A stretch of 64,000 nucleotides of DNA from Spirochaetaceae bacterium UBA5556 (GCA_002425765.1 DIMW01000001.1:124001-188000); one strand, 5' to 3'. Counted from the first letter of the stretch, positions 9,443-18,220 are shown. Translations and numbers: made by a program. The notes: generated by a model from the sequence alone, not told the origin.

Positions 9443-9999
9443 GCCGTGCCTTTCTTTTGGGGTACTGGGCCTGAAATGGAAGATTCAGCGTTGGCCGTTT
9501 CGCGGGCGAAGTCGATATACATCCGCGCCTGTTCGCGCAATTTCGCAACCTCTTCGTCGCTGAGGCTCCTGGTTATCTTCCCTGGATTTCCGAGCACCAT
9601 ACTGCGGGGAGGAATCGTCTTGCCCTCTGGAATGACCGTTCCCGCGCCGACGATGCACTCATCTCCGACAATCGTCCCGTTCAGGATGATCGAGCCCATG
9701 CCAATGAGACATCTGTCGCCGACTCTGCACGCGTGTACGATCGCCCCATGCCCGACCGTCACGTCCTCCCCTATGATACAGGGCTGGTGTTCCGCGACGT
9801 GCAGGACGGCGCCATCCTGGATGTTGGAGCCCGCGCCGACCTCTATCGGAGCCATGTCGCCGCGCAGCACTGCCCCGTGCCAAATCGACGCATCTTCGCC
9901 TATTGTGACGGCGCCGCGTATGACTGCGTGTGGAGAGATGTAGGCGGCTCCTTCGGTCCGCGGCGTTGCATGGATGTTGCCAAGGTATTCCACATTCAT
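9439..9999 (-). CDS. Gamma-carbonic anhydrase-like hexapeptide-repeat protein (YrdA/PaaY type)
   Basis: A 186-residue left-handed beta-helix trimer subunit. Hexapeptide repeats run from about residue 15 to 150. The three expected zinc histidines can be placed in VLHVAEHQP and VGHGAIVHAC. The tail is a C-terminal helix (SDEEVAKLREQARMYIDFA). Family members include active gamma-carbonic anhydrases and inactive acyl-binding relatives. It is first gene of the operon with the sugar kinase and MFS carrier; the functional link is not obvious. Confidence 0.85.
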   Translation of the reverse strand: MNVEYLGNIHATPRTEGAAYISPHAVIRGAVTIGEDASIWHGAVLRGDMAPIEVGAGSNIQDGAVLHVAEHQPCIIGEDVTVGHGAIVHACRVGDRCLIGMGSIILNGTIVGDECIVGAGTVIPEGKTIPPRSMVLGNPGKITRSLSDEEVAKLREQARMYIDFARETANAESSISGPVPQKKGTA

Positions 10000-10030
10000 T
10001 GCAACACTCTTATATCATCTCTGCGACCAT

Positions 10031-10057
10031 AAAAAAAGCGGCGCCACAGGGGCGCCG
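10031..10057 (-). terminator. Terminator of the FMN-binding protein gene
   Basis: Minus strand CGGCGCC (10057-10051), short loop, GGCGCCG (10045-10039), then seven U from the A run at 10037-10031. It lies 25 bp after the stop codon of the gene at 10082. Confidence 0.88.
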
Positions 10058-10081
10058 TTCTTGTTTACACATTTTGAGCGA

Positions 10082-10897
10082 TTACTTCGCTGCCTTCAGT
10101 GCTTCCACCGCGAGAGAGAGTACCGGCACGGTTATCGAGACGCCCGATACGGCATCGGTCTTACCGTCAGCCCTGACCGCGATCTTCGAAGGATCGCCGG
10201 CTTTCACGATGGCCTGTGCGACACGATCGGCCTGTACGTACCATTCGCCGTTCTTGGCATTCATCTTGTAGGTACCCATCTGGCTCTGGACATATTTGGA
10301 TTTCGCCTGAGGGTCCTTGCCGATACCGTTCCAGAGTACGTCCACGATGCTGCCGTTGACCACGGTGATCACGACGCTGTTCTTCCAGCCCGACTTGTCG
10401 AAGTTCGGATCTTCTGCATAGTACCAGCCGTCCTTGTAGGAACCCCTGGCCACGGGACTCGACTTGAGGGCTTCCTGCGCAAGATCGAAGAATACTTTGA
10501 CATTGAGCGTCGCGCCCGAAATGGCGTCGGTGTGCCCGTTCGCATCGAATTTGTTGAGATTCGCGTTCTGGGTCTTGACAATATATTCCTCAACGGCCTT
10601 CGCCTGCGCGTCCCACTCGGCCTTGATCTTGGAGGCTTTTCCCATGCCGTACTTTCCTGCGGCGGCATAGGTCTTTTTGTCGGAGACCCCAGGGAGATTG
10701 GAGACACCGTTCCATATGACGCTGACGATTTTGCCCTTGGTCACTTCTATGATGGCCTGTTCTTTCCAGCCAGAGCTTGAAAAGCCTTTTTCTTCGGCAA
10801 AATAGACGCCATCTTTGACCTTTGAAAGGTCAACCTGGGCAAATGCAATGCCGGAAACAGCGATAAACGCCATAGCCAGCATGAGAATCTTTTTCAT
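10082..10897 (-). CDS. Exported two-domain FMN-binding protein (predicted covalent FMN)
   Basis: A 271-residue secreted protein. The signal peptide is MKKILMLAMAFIAVSGIAFA-Q. Two homologous halves follow, each opening DG(V/W)Y(F/Y)AE..F..SGWK. The first ends D-A-I-S-G-A-T with Thr130, matching the D-x-x-(S/T)-G-A-T motif on which ApbE/Ftp flavin transferases attach FMN through phosphate; the second has the weaker D-A-V-S-G-V-S. It is thus probably a periplasmic flavoprotein in electron transfer, like treponemal Ftp substrates. ATG 10897 with GGAAGG was chosen over a longer frame because it starts the signal peptide. Confidence 0.87.
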   Translation of the reverse strand: MKKILMLAMAFIAVSGIAFAQVDLSKVKDGVYFAEEKGFSSSGWKEQAIIEVTKGKIVSVIWNGVSNLPGVSDKKTYAAAGKYGMGKASKIKAEWDAQAKAVEEYIVKTQNANLNKFDANGHTDAISGATLNVKVFFDLAQEALKSSPVARGSYKDGWYYAEDPNFDKSGWKNSVVITVVNGSIVDVLWNGIGKDPQAKSKYVQSQMGTYKMNAKNGEWYVQADRVAQAIVKAGDPSKIAVRADGKTDAVSGVSITVPVLSLAVEALKAAK

Positions 10898-11149
10898 GAT
10901 CCCTTCCTCCATGGAATACACTATAGGTTTTTGCGGAGTTTTGCGCACCGTCCAACCTATATGATATTTTCTATATAAAAGCATCGATTTGTTTCTATGT
11001 CAACTATACCTCGTCTTTTGGCAAAAGCAGATAAATAATTATCGGTGAAAGCCGATGAGGGCGCTCGGGATGTTCTGGGTTTTTCAAGGATATCGCATTG
11101 CATGGTGCTGCGAATAACGATACAATGCATTATTCATTAATTTTTAGAA
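10898..11149. other. AT-rich intergenic region
   Basis: About 250 bp between the FMN-binding protein gene and the IS200 left end. It should hold the minus-strand promoter of the FMN-binding gene, with AT-rich candidate -10 sequences near 10919-10980, but no convincing -35 was found. No ORF or RNA motif was seen. Confidence 0.4.
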
Positions 11150-11221
11150 AACCACCGCCTAAGGCGGTGGTGATGTGCTGACTGGCTATGCCTCCAGATA
11201 GTAGGGGTATAAAATAAAGCT

Positions 11222-11665
11222 ATGTCGAAATGGAAAAGGATAGCTCATGTACTCTACGAGTGCACATATCACATTGTATGGACGCCCAAATATAGATATA
11301 GGATATTGCAGGGCGATGTAGCGAAATTCGTCGAGGAGAAGATACGAACTGTATGCGAATGGAAGGGTGTGGGAATCCTAGAACTGAATATTCGGATAGA
11401 TCACGTGCATATGATAGTGATGATACCACCCAAGGTATCGATATCGGAGTTAATGGGGATGGTAAAAGGGAAAAGTGCGATAGCACTTTTCCAGAAGAGT
11501 CAAAATCTGAAGAAGAAACCATATTGGGGAAATCACTTCTGGAGTAGGGGATACTGTGTAAGCACAATAGGCATGGATGAAGAAAAGATTAGGAAATATG
11601 TGAGATACCAGGAAGATCACGAAAAAATGGAAGAGGATCACGAACTAAAAGAGGGCCCCTTTTAG
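11222..11665 (+). CDS. tnpA: IS200/IS605-family transposase TnpA (HUH Y1)
   Basis: A 147-residue single-strand transposase of full family length. The metal-binding HUH motif is His61-Val-His63 (IDHVHM). The catalytic tyrosine is most likely Tyr126 in EEKIRKYVRYQ. The conserved YHIVWTPKYR and HFWSRGY segments are intact, so it may be active. Ribosome binding is weak, as usual for this family. Codon use is AT-rich, unlike flanking genes, consistent with acquisition. Confidence 0.93.
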   Translation: MSKWKRIAHVLYECTYHIVWTPKYRYRILQGDVAKFVEEKIRTVCEWKGVGILELNIRIDHVHMIVMIPPKVSISELMGMVKGKSAIALFQKSQNLKKKPYWGNHFWSRGYCVSTIGMDEEKIRKYVRYQEDHEKMEEDHELKEGPF

Positions 11666-11671
11666 GGGCCC
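11653..11671 (+). terminator. Hairpin over the tnpA stop codon
   Basis: GGGCCCC (11653-11659), TTTTA, GGGGCCC (11665-11671) spans the TAG stop at 11663-11665. It has no U tract, so it may be a structural or recognition element rather than a simple terminator. Confidence 0.45.
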
Positions 11672-11744
11672 CATCTTCAAGCCACCTGCTTTGCAGGTGG
11701 TTGTTGACTTTTTACAATGATTCACTTTAGCCCGAGAGGTCGCC

Positions 11745-13055
11745 ATGAACCAGCTTGCAGAGGAATTGAATGAAGTGTTGGCCGGCACGGCAGCGGAGAG
11801 ACTGCTCTCTGAAACGGGAAGGCACATGTATTTCCCAAAAGGAATTATTACCCAGGGCGCCGAGGCGTCTGAGCGCGCCTACCGCTTCAACGCGACGATT
11901 GGCATGGCGTATGAGCATGGCCAGCCGATGATGCTTGACGCGCTGCGCAAAGAATTGCCGGGACTGACGCCCAAGGAGGCCGTCGCCTATGCCCCGACCA
12001 CCGGTGTCCCGGAACTCCGCGAAGCCTGGAAGGAGGCCCTCTACAAGAAAAATCCTTCGCTGAATAAGAAGAATGTCTCCCTTCCCGTCGTGGTCCCGGG
12101 GCTTACGGCGGCAGTGTCGTATATCTGTGATCTGTTTGTCGAGCCGGGAGATACGGTGATCGTTCCCGACCTGCACTGGCCAAACTACAGGCTCATCATC
12201 GAAGAGCGGAAGATGGCGGCAGGTATAACCTATCCGCTCTTTTCCGGAAATGGTTACAATGTCGAGGCCCTGCTCGAAGCCGTACGCCAGGCGGGTCGGC
12301 GACGAGGGAAGGCGATCATCATCCTCAATTTTCCCAACAACCCGACAGGCTATTCCCTGACGCTCGAAGAGGCCGACCGGATTACGGCGGGACTCCTTGA
12401 GATCGCGCGCACCGGCACCGATATTCTGGCGATCACTGATGACGCCTATTTTGGACTACAGTATGAAGACAACCTTCTGTGCGAATCCATGTTCGCCAGA
12501 CTCACCAACCTTCATCCCAATATCCTTGCGGTCAAGGCCGACGGCCCTACAAAAGAAGACTATGTGTGGGGCTTCCGGATGGGGTTCGTGACGTTTGGAG
12601 GACGCGACCTTGCCGATCAGCAGTATGATGCGCTGACGAAGAAACTTGCGGGTATCATCCGCTCAAGCGTGTCCAGCTCATGCAGCCTTTCCCAAAGCCT
12701 TCTTCTCAAGGCGCTGAACTATGAGGGGTATGATGCCCAGAGAGCGAAATATCGCGCCATCCTCGAAGGGCGCTACAAGGCGATGAAGAAGAAACTGGGG
12801 AGCATGGCGCTGCCCAAAGGGCTTACGCCGATACCATTCAATTCAGGCTACTTCATGAGTTTCTACTGCGAAGGCTTTTCGGCCGAGGCGCTCAGGAAAA
12901 AGCTCCTCGACGAGGGCATAGGCACGGTCTCTCTCGTCGACAGGTATCTCCGCGTCGCTTTTTCCAGTGTGGAAGAAGAGGATATCGGAGAGTTGTGCGA
13001 GGCTATCGCGAACGCGGCGGCAGGATGTACGATTGCAGCGGCGGAAAGCCGTTGA
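11745..13055 (+). CDS. Class I/II PLP-dependent aminotransferase
   Basis: A 436-residue fold-type I enzyme. Visible features are the AYAPTTGVPELREAW segment, the NFPNNPTGYSLT motif, ITDDAYFGLQYE and the probable PLP lysine Lys270 in DGPTKEDYVWGFRMGF. The substrate is unknown; the pattern resembles broad-specificity amino-acid transaminases. GAGAGGT precedes the ATG. The gene starts only about 45 bp after the IS200 right hairpin. Its last 53 bp overlap the 3' end of the convergent ornithine decarboxylase gene. Confidence 0.88.
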   Translation: MNQLAEELNEVLAGTAAERLLSETGRHMYFPKGIITQGAEASERAYRFNATIGMAYEHGQPMMLDALRKELPGLTPKEAVAYAPTTGVPELREAWKEALYKKNPSLNKKNVSLPVVVPGLTAAVSYICDLFVEPGDTVIVPDLHWPNYRLIIEERKMAAGITYPLFSGNGYNVEALLEAVRQAGRRRGKAIIILNFPNNPTGYSLTLEEADRITAGLLEIARTGTDILAITDDAYFGLQYEDNLLCESMFARLTNLHPNILAVKADGPTKEDYVWGFRMGFVTFGGRDLADQQYDALTKKLAGIIRSSVSSSCSLSQSLLLKALNYEGYDAQRAKYRAILEGRYKAMKKKLGSMALPKGLTPIPFNSGYFMSFYCEGFSAEALRKKLLDEGIGTVSLVDRYLRVAFSSVEEEDIGELCEAIANAAAGCTIAAAESR

Positions 13056-14193
13056 AGTACACCGACGAATAGCTCTGGGTGTATGCGCCTGCCGTCAAGA
13101 TGTAGGCCTTGTCGCCGATTTTGGCCGACGAGGGCATAAAGTAGGGAGTGCGCTCGTACAGGATATCCATAGAGTCGCAGGTCGGTCCGGCGAGGATGAC
13201 TTCTTCCACAGATCCCTGACCTTCGAAATAGATTGGGTACTTGATCGACTCGTCCAATGTCTCTATGAGCCCGCCGAATTTGCCTATGTCGAGGAAGACC
13301 CAAGGATAGCGTTCGTGTACCGATTTCTTGGCGATGTTGATGATCTCGGAGACAATCACGCCGGCATCGCCCGCCATGGAGCGGCCGGGCTCGATGACGA
13401 TTTTTTCTGGCCACACCAGACCAAAGCTGTTGTCGAGAAATCGCTTTATGTCTTCGGCATACTGCTGGAGCGAATCGGTCGGTTCGAGGTAGTTCGCGGG
13501 GAAACCTCCGCCCATGTTGATCATCTTTAAGTCGATCTTGAGGTCGTGGCGCGCCCAGTTGAAGAGCTGGCCGACGATGGCGAGGGCGCTCGACCACTGG
13601 CCGACATCGCGCTGCTGGCTCCCTGGATGAAAGGATATCCCATAGGGTTCGAGGCCGAATCGGACCGCTGTCTTCATGAGCTGGCGCGCGAGGTCGGGGT
13701 GCGAACCGAATTTTTTGGAGAGAGGCCAGTCGGCGCCGAGGCCTTCCGTGAGGAGCCTGAAGAACACCTTTGAGCCGGGGGCGGCGCGCGAAAGCTTGTC
13801 GATGTCGCTGATGGAGTCGGTGACGAAGAGCCGCACGCCTTTGTCATAAAAATACGCGATATCCTTTTCTTTTTTTATTGTGTTTCCGAAACTCATGCGG
13901 TCGGGAGATATCCCAAGCCGCAGGAGCTGGTCCAGTTCATAGCGAGAGGCGACATCGAAGTTCGAGCCGAGGTCCCGGAGGAGGGAGATGACGGCGTCGT
14001 CGGGATTCGCCTTGACGGCATAGTAGATGATCGACCATGGAAGGTAGGTCTGGAGGCTCTCGTAATTGTTCCTGATGACGTCGAGATCGATGATTAAGCA
14101 GGGTGTCTCTTTATCTTGTGCAAATTCCTTGATGCGCTCGAATTTTTCGCTCTGCATGTAGTTTTCGAGGGGAAAAGAATAGGTGTTTTTCAC
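13003..14193 (-). CDS. Ornithine/lysine decarboxylase, fold-type III
   Basis: A 396-residue PLP enzyme of the eukaryotic-type ornithine decarboxylase family, making putrescine or cadaverine. The PLP lysine is Lys61 (YYAVKANP), the glycine loop MGGGFPANY, the phosphate contact EPGRSMAG and the catalytic Cys339 in GPTCDSMD. The C-terminus FNGFPPLQSYILP is the usual family ending, so the 53-bp tail-to-tail overlap with the aminotransferase gene appears real. Specificity for ornithine over lysine cannot be settled. Confidence 0.88.
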   Translation of the reverse strand: MKNTYSFPLENYMQSEKFERIKEFAQDKETPCLIIDLDVIRNNYESLQTYLPWSIIYYAVKANPDDAVISLLRDLGSNFDVASRYELDQLLRLGISPDRMSFGNTIKKEKDIAYFYDKGVRLFVTDSISDIDKLSRAAPGSKVFFRLLTEGLGADWPLSKKFGSHPDLARQLMKTAVRFGLEPYGISFHPGSQQRDVGQWSSALAIVGQLFNWARHDLKIDLKMINMGGGFPANYLEPTDSLQQYAEDIKRFLDNSFGLVWPEKIVIEPGRSMAGDAGVIVSEIINIAKKSVHERYPWVFLDIGKFGGLIETLDESIKYPIYFEGQGSVEEVILAGPTCDSMDILYERTPYFMPSSAKIGDKAYILTAGAYTQSYSSVYFNGFPPLQSYILPPRSR

Positions 14194-14275
14194 TCAACAG
14201 GCCTCTTGGCGTGTATGATAGCTCCAAGGAGCTCCAAGAAAGTAATTTACGCATCTACTTGCCCAAAGGTCAAGC

Positions 14276-15067
14276 ATGGAGTATAGAACTAGTATGATTG
14301 GTTTCTTTATCAAGAAGGCATTTTTCGATGGCTGGGATAATCTTTATTTACTTGCGGCCTTGAATGGAGTATTCCTTCTTGTTTTACTGCTTTTTGTTGT
14401 TCTGCCCGCAACGCTGGGGGCGCCGACTTGGCTTATCATCGTGTTTCTTGGGATCGCGATCGTCGTTCTTTCCGTGTGGGAAGTAGCGGTCTCGGACGCG
14501 ATGTACGCCGTCGCCGACTCGAAAAGCGTCCATTTCAGCGACATCAGGGCCGCGTTTTTCCGCTCGCTGAGACTCGGGCTCATCATGGGTGGTTTGAATC
14601 TCCTGTTCGCGGTGGCTATAGGGGTGGCCTTGCCCTTTTATCTCGGACAGAAGGCGATGTGGAGCGTTTTTGCCGGGGGGCTGCTCTTCTGGACCATGAT
14701 CCTGGCGATACTGATCTTGCAGTATGTGCCGGCGGTATTCGCGCGTGATGGCGGTACGCCGCGCCAGGCTTTCAAGACAGCGCTCTATCTCTTTGTCGAT
14801 AACCCCGGCTTTTCGATATTTTTGCTGATATGGAGGGTCCTCACTTTTGCGCTGTCCATTTTGACCGTGCTGCTCGCGCCTGGACCCGCGGGGACTTCGC
14901 TGGCGTCCGCGGTCGCAGTGAGGCTCAGGATGAAGAAGTACCGCTATCTCAAAGAAAATCCCGAGGCTGACCGGCGTCAGATTCCATGGGACGATCTGCT
15001 TCGCGAGGAGAAAGAGCTGGTGGGCAAGAGGACGCTCAAAGGTATGATTTTCCCCTGGAAGGAATGA
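14276..15067 (+). CDS. Integral membrane protein of unknown function
   Basis: A 263-residue protein with about six hydrophobic segments (near 20-45, 50-72, 95-125, 130-155, 180-210) and a charged cytoplasmic-looking tail ending KGMIFPWKE. No catalytic motif was recognised. The start at 14276 follows AAAGGT; ATG 14294 is the alternative. It is followed with a stop/start overlap by the TPR gene and probably opens the operon running to 18204. Confidence 0.75.
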   Translation: MEYRTSMIGFFIKKAFFDGWDNLYLLAALNGVFLLVLLLFVVLPATLGAPTWLIIVFLGIAIVVLSVWEVAVSDAMYAVADSKSVHFSDIRAAFFRSLRLGLIMGGLNLLFAVAIGVALPFYLGQKAMWSVFAGGLLFWTMILAILILQYVPAVFARDGGTPRQAFKTALYLFVDNPGFSIFLLIWRVLTFALSILTVLLAPGPAGTSLASAVAVRLRMKKYRYLKENPEADRRQIPWDDLLREEKELVGKRTLKGMIFPWKE

Positions 15068-15069
15068 AT

Positions 15070-16332
15070 ATGGTTGAAAAATCGAGAAGAGTGCCGGGCA
15101 TGAAGCCTCTATCCCGCGACAAAAGCCAGGTCTCAGGCGCGCAGAAAAAATCTCGCGGCGAAGACGCTGCTGGAAAGCCCCTGTCAGAGGCGTTCGAAGA
15201 GAGAAAGAAGCTCGCGCTTTCGAGCATCGTCTATATTCGGTTTGAGGGCACCGATGCCCTGGCCCATGTTCCGGAAGGCATTGACCCTTCCGTTCCATAC
15301 CCCGTACAGCTTCAGGCCCCCGTCATCAAACTCAACCCCGCATCCATCACGGTCGAGAGCCTCCTTACGGGCATGTTGCGCGTGCTGGCGTGGGAACCGG
15401 CCAACGTCAATTCCGAGAAATATCGCGCCTATATCAAGGCAGTACGCCCGGAACTCTTTGCTGAGTTGATCGCGGCGGGCATTCAAAAGGCGGAGTCGAA
15501 GGATTGGGCCGTCGCCGAAGAAATTTTCTTCGCCGCGAGCGGCCTGGAGCCCGAGCGTCCCGAGCCGCCCATCAATCTCGCGCTCATGCACGAGGAGCAC
15601 GCCAAATACTTGTCCGATTCGGGCAGCGATGAAGAGGCGGAAAAAGAAGATGAGCTCGCACATAAGTACTACAAGTATCTTCTTGCGCTCAGAGAAGTTT
15701 TTCCTCCAGCATACTACCACGCGGCGTTTTTTTTCCTGAGAAAGCACAACTATGACAGGGCCGTCGCCCTGCTCACGAGCTACATAGGCATGAGCGACGA
15801 CGAAGAGCGCACAAAACGCGCGAAATCCATATTGGAAAAACTCAGCAGCATGGGCTATCTCGATACGCTCTTCAAAGAAGCATACGATTTTATTCAGATG
15901 GGCGAAGAGCAGAAGGGGCTCGAACGGGCTCTGCAGTTTGTGGAGAAGTATCCCGATGTCTGGAATGGGTGGTTCCTCGTGGGCTGGGCGAATCGTCGCA
16001 TGGGCAGATGGGCCGAGGGAGAGCGGGCTTTTCGTACCGCGCTTGAGAAGGGGGCTGAAGGGGCGGATGTGTACAATGAGCTTTCCATCTGCGAGATGGA
16101 ACTTGGAAAGCTCGACGCGGCAAAATCGGATCTCGGGCGAGCGCTCAGAATTGAGCCTGAGAATGTAAAAATAATCGTGAACTTGGGGGCCCTCGCATAC
16201 CGCCAGGGACGGCTGAAAGAAGCGGAAGGCTTTTTTAAGACCGCTGTTGAGTTTGACACGGAAGACAAAATCGCGAGGGAATGGCTGAAAAAACTCGATT
16301 CTTCGGCGGCCTCGGGTGAAAGGCGGGAGTAA
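15070..16332 (+). CDS. Tetratricopeptide-repeat protein
   Basis: A 420-residue soluble protein. The first 40 residues are basic and disordered. Helical TPR-like repeats occupy roughly residues 135-415, the clearest at the C-terminus (YNELSICEMELGKLDAAKSDLGRAL, then VNLGALAYRQGRLKEAEGFF). There is no signal peptide. ATG 15070 has GGAAGG seven bases upstream; ATG 15064, which overlaps the previous stop, is too close to it. TPR proteins scaffold partners; none is identified. Confidence 0.82.
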   Translation: MVEKSRRVPGMKPLSRDKSQVSGAQKKSRGEDAAGKPLSEAFEERKKLALSSIVYIRFEGTDALAHVPEGIDPSVPYPVQLQAPVIKLNPASITVESLLTGMLRVLAWEPANVNSEKYRAYIKAVRPELFAELIAAGIQKAESKDWAVAEEIFFAASGLEPERPEPPINLALMHEEHAKYLSDSGSDEEAEKEDELAHKYYKYLLALREVFPPAYYHAAFFFLRKHNYDRAVALLTSYIGMSDDEERTKRAKSILEKLSSMGYLDTLFKEAYDFIQMGEEQKGLERALQFVEKYPDVWNGWFLVGWANRRMGRWAEGERAFRTALEKGAEGADVYNELSICEMELGKLDAAKSDLGRALRIEPENVKIIVNLGALAYRQGRLKEAEGFFKTAVEFDTEDKIAREWLKKLDSSAASGERRE

Positions 16333-16353
16333 TCGGTTCAAGGATTGACCTGC

Positions 16354-17409
16354 ATGACGATGGAGGGAACGCATAAGCCCATTTTTCCATCTGCGGAAAG
16401 GCTTGAAAACGCGCTTAAAACGGCGCTGCAGGCGGGCCATGCCATCCCGGCGGATATCAGGCCACGGGCACCGAAGACCTATTTGCCCGGAGGTCTTGTC
16501 CAACTGTCGCCTCGAAAACCCTGCGTTCTCGTCCCGGACCTTCATGCGCGGCCGGCCTTTGTCGATGCGCTTCTTCGGACAGAATTTCCGAACTTGGGCG
16601 AGTCCCTGTATGCCGCGCTGGAACAGGACCGGGCCTCGCTGCTCTTTCTGGGCGATATCCTTCACGCGGAGGGAGAGGCGGCGGCGCGGCGCTGGACCGG
16701 GGCCTATGAGCGGATCGCCGCTGCCCGCGACACCAAGGCCATACTCTCCTCTGAGATGGATGTGGAGATGAGTCTGTCGCTCGATGCGTTGCTCAAAGTC
16801 ATCGCGCTGGAGTGCCGCTTTCCCGATTCAGTTTTTTGCCTCAAGGGGAACCACGACAACATGACGAACGCCGCAGATCATGGGGACTTTCCCTTCTACA
16901 AATATGCCGATGAGGGGCGGATGGGCGCACTATGGTTTGAGCTTCGATACGGCACTGATATTGCACGGCTCATACGAAGATACGAGCTCTCTCTCCCTGT
17001 TGCGGCAGTCGGCGGCAGTTACTGCGCGAGCCACGCGGAGCCGGCCCTCCCTCTTTCTAGATCTGCGGTCATCGCGTATTCCGGGCACCCCGAAGTCGTG
17101 CAGGCGCTGATTTGGACGGCCAACGGTGAAGCTGAGGAAGGGGCCGTCGCGGAGAGCCTTCAGTCAATTTTAGGCTCCAAAGAAGTGGCGCAGCATGCCG
17201 TCTGGTTTTCGGGACACAGGCCTGTTTCGGGTCATTTTACGCTCCGGGCCCAGGGTCAGCTTGTACAGATACACAATCCCGGTCTTTGGCAGGTCGTATT
17301 CATCGATACAAGGTCTGAGAGGGCGGATTTTTTTATCATCGCGCCGGAAAGGGCAGAGCCTGAATATACCGTCAGCCTTGTCCTTGACCCTTTTGCCCGT
17401 CAAAAGTAG
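16354..17409 (+). CDS. Calcineurin-like metallophosphoesterase
   Basis: About 351 residues. The metal-ligand blocks occur in order: VPDLHARP (D-x-H), FLGDILHAE (GD), LKGNHDN (GNHD) and a late FSGHRPVSGH. A helical insertion lies between the second and third blocks. It is cytoplasmic with unknown substrate. ATG 16354 is nine bases after AGGA; TTG 16345 is too close and ATG 16360 is a further option. It follows the TPR gene by 21 bp. Confidence 0.82.
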   Translation: MTMEGTHKPIFPSAERLENALKTALQAGHAIPADIRPRAPKTYLPGGLVQLSPRKPCVLVPDLHARPAFVDALLRTEFPNLGESLYAALEQDRASLLFLGDILHAEGEAAARRWTGAYERIAAARDTKAILSSEMDVEMSLSLDALLKVIALECRFPDSVFCLKGNHDNMTNAADHGDFPFYKYADEGRMGALWFELRYGTDIARLIRRYELSLPVAAVGGSYCASHAEPALPLSRSAVIAYSGHPEVVQALIWTANGEAEEGAVAESLQSILGSKEVAQHAVWFSGHRPVSGHFTLRAQGQLVQIHNPGLWQVVFIDTRSERADFFIIAPERAEPEYTVSLVLDPFARQK

Positions 17410-17421
17410 GATCGGTGGTAT

Positions 17422-18204
17422 ATGGCTGCACGAAGGAAAAAGCGAACGAGTTCGAAGACAGGCTGCCTCCTCTGGATCGCCGCTTTCATTTTGCTTTTGG
17501 TTCTCTTTCTTGTAAAATTTGGGGATATTCGGGCCGCCGTACAGAAGACCGGTTTTTTGGATGCGCTCAATCACGTGGTATCCAAGCCAAACACTCCAAC
17601 ACCATCTTCACCGCAACCGCCGAAGAATGAGAAACCGCAGGGGCCTTCTTCTGTGGGACCTTCCCTCGAGCCATCTGTGCCCAGTGCTCCTTCGACGTCT
17701 TCCCCGGCGCCAACGCCGCAGAGTGCCCCTTCAGTTCCCCAAGAGGCGGTTCCGACTCCTCTCGTTCCGCCGCAGCAAGAAAAAAAGACCCGCAGTGCAG
17801 CGCTGTATTTTGTTCGGATTCACGATGATGGAGCCATTTCAAGCCAGAAGGTCAAGCGGATTATTCCAATTTCTGACAGTCCGATACAGGATACGCTTGA
17901 AATACTCATACAAGGCCCTACAGAGTCCGAGTTACGCGAGAACCTCTTGTCGCTTATACCTTCAGGGACAAAGTTGCGTGGCGTAAGCGTCCGGGGTAGT
18001 ACCGCGATCGTCGATTTCAACGATGCCTTCGTGTATAATCGCTATGGCAAGGAAGGCTACATGGCCCAGCTCCGGCAGATTGTCTACACTCTCACGGAAT
18101 TCCAGAATATCACGGATGTTCAATTCCTCATCGAAGGAAAAACGCGTGCCTTTCTCACCGAGGGGGTAGCGCTCGACAAGCCCTGGGCTCGGGCAAGTTT
18201 CTGA
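17422..18204 (+). CDS. Membrane-anchored GerMN-domain protein
   Basis: A 260-residue protein: a basic N-terminus, one membrane helix (about residues 16-32), a Pro/Ser/Thr-rich linker (about 50-120) and a C-terminal GerMN domain (about 125-250; typical pieces are ILIQGPTESELRENLLSLIPSGTKLRGV and TAIVDFNDAF). GerMN domains occur in exported proteins linked to cell envelope or germination; here it probably sits in the periplasm. It lies 12 bp after the phosphoesterase gene. Confidence 0.82.
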   Translation: MAARRKKRTSSKTGCLLWIAAFILLLVLFLVKFGDIRAAVQKTGFLDALNHVVSKPNTPTPSSPQPPKNEKPQGPSSVGPSLEPSVPSAPSTSSPAPTPQSAPSVPQEAVPTPLVPPQQEKKTRSAALYFVRIHDDGAISSQKVKRIIPISDSPIQDTLEILIQGPTESELRENLLSLIPSGTKLRGVSVRGSTAIVDFNDAFVYNRYGKEGYMAQLRQIVYTLTEFQNITDVQFLIEGKTRAFLTEGVALDKPWARASF

Positions 18205-18220
18205 CAACGCTCGTTGTCAG
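18201..18220. repeat. Perfect palindrome overlapping the gcv promoter
   Basis: CTGACAACG-CT-CGTTGTCAG, nine base pairs with no mismatch. The right half contains the -35 hexamer of the gcvT promoter and the left half overlaps the stop of the GerMN gene. There is no U tract, so a repressor or activator operator is more likely than a terminator. Confidence 0.6.

Larger units (their letters stand above)
11150..11702 (+). mobile_element. IS200-type insertion sequence (single transposase, subterminal hairpins)
   Basis: The left hairpin is ACCACCGCC (11151-11159), TAA, GGCGGTGGT (11163-11171). The right hairpin is CCACCTGC (11682-11689), TTT, GCAGGTGG (11693-11700). Between them lies one tnpA gene and no tnpB. 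IS200/IS605 elements move as single strands and use such hairpins as recognition sites, without terminal inverted repeats or target duplication, so exact ends cannot be set from one copy. The segment is more AT-rich than its neighbours. Confidence 0.85.

Noticed and set aside
15184..16665. 493-codon minus-strand frame opposite the TPR gene
   Set aside because: No ribosome site and basic composition typical of shadow frames; the plus-strand TPR protein has clear repeats.
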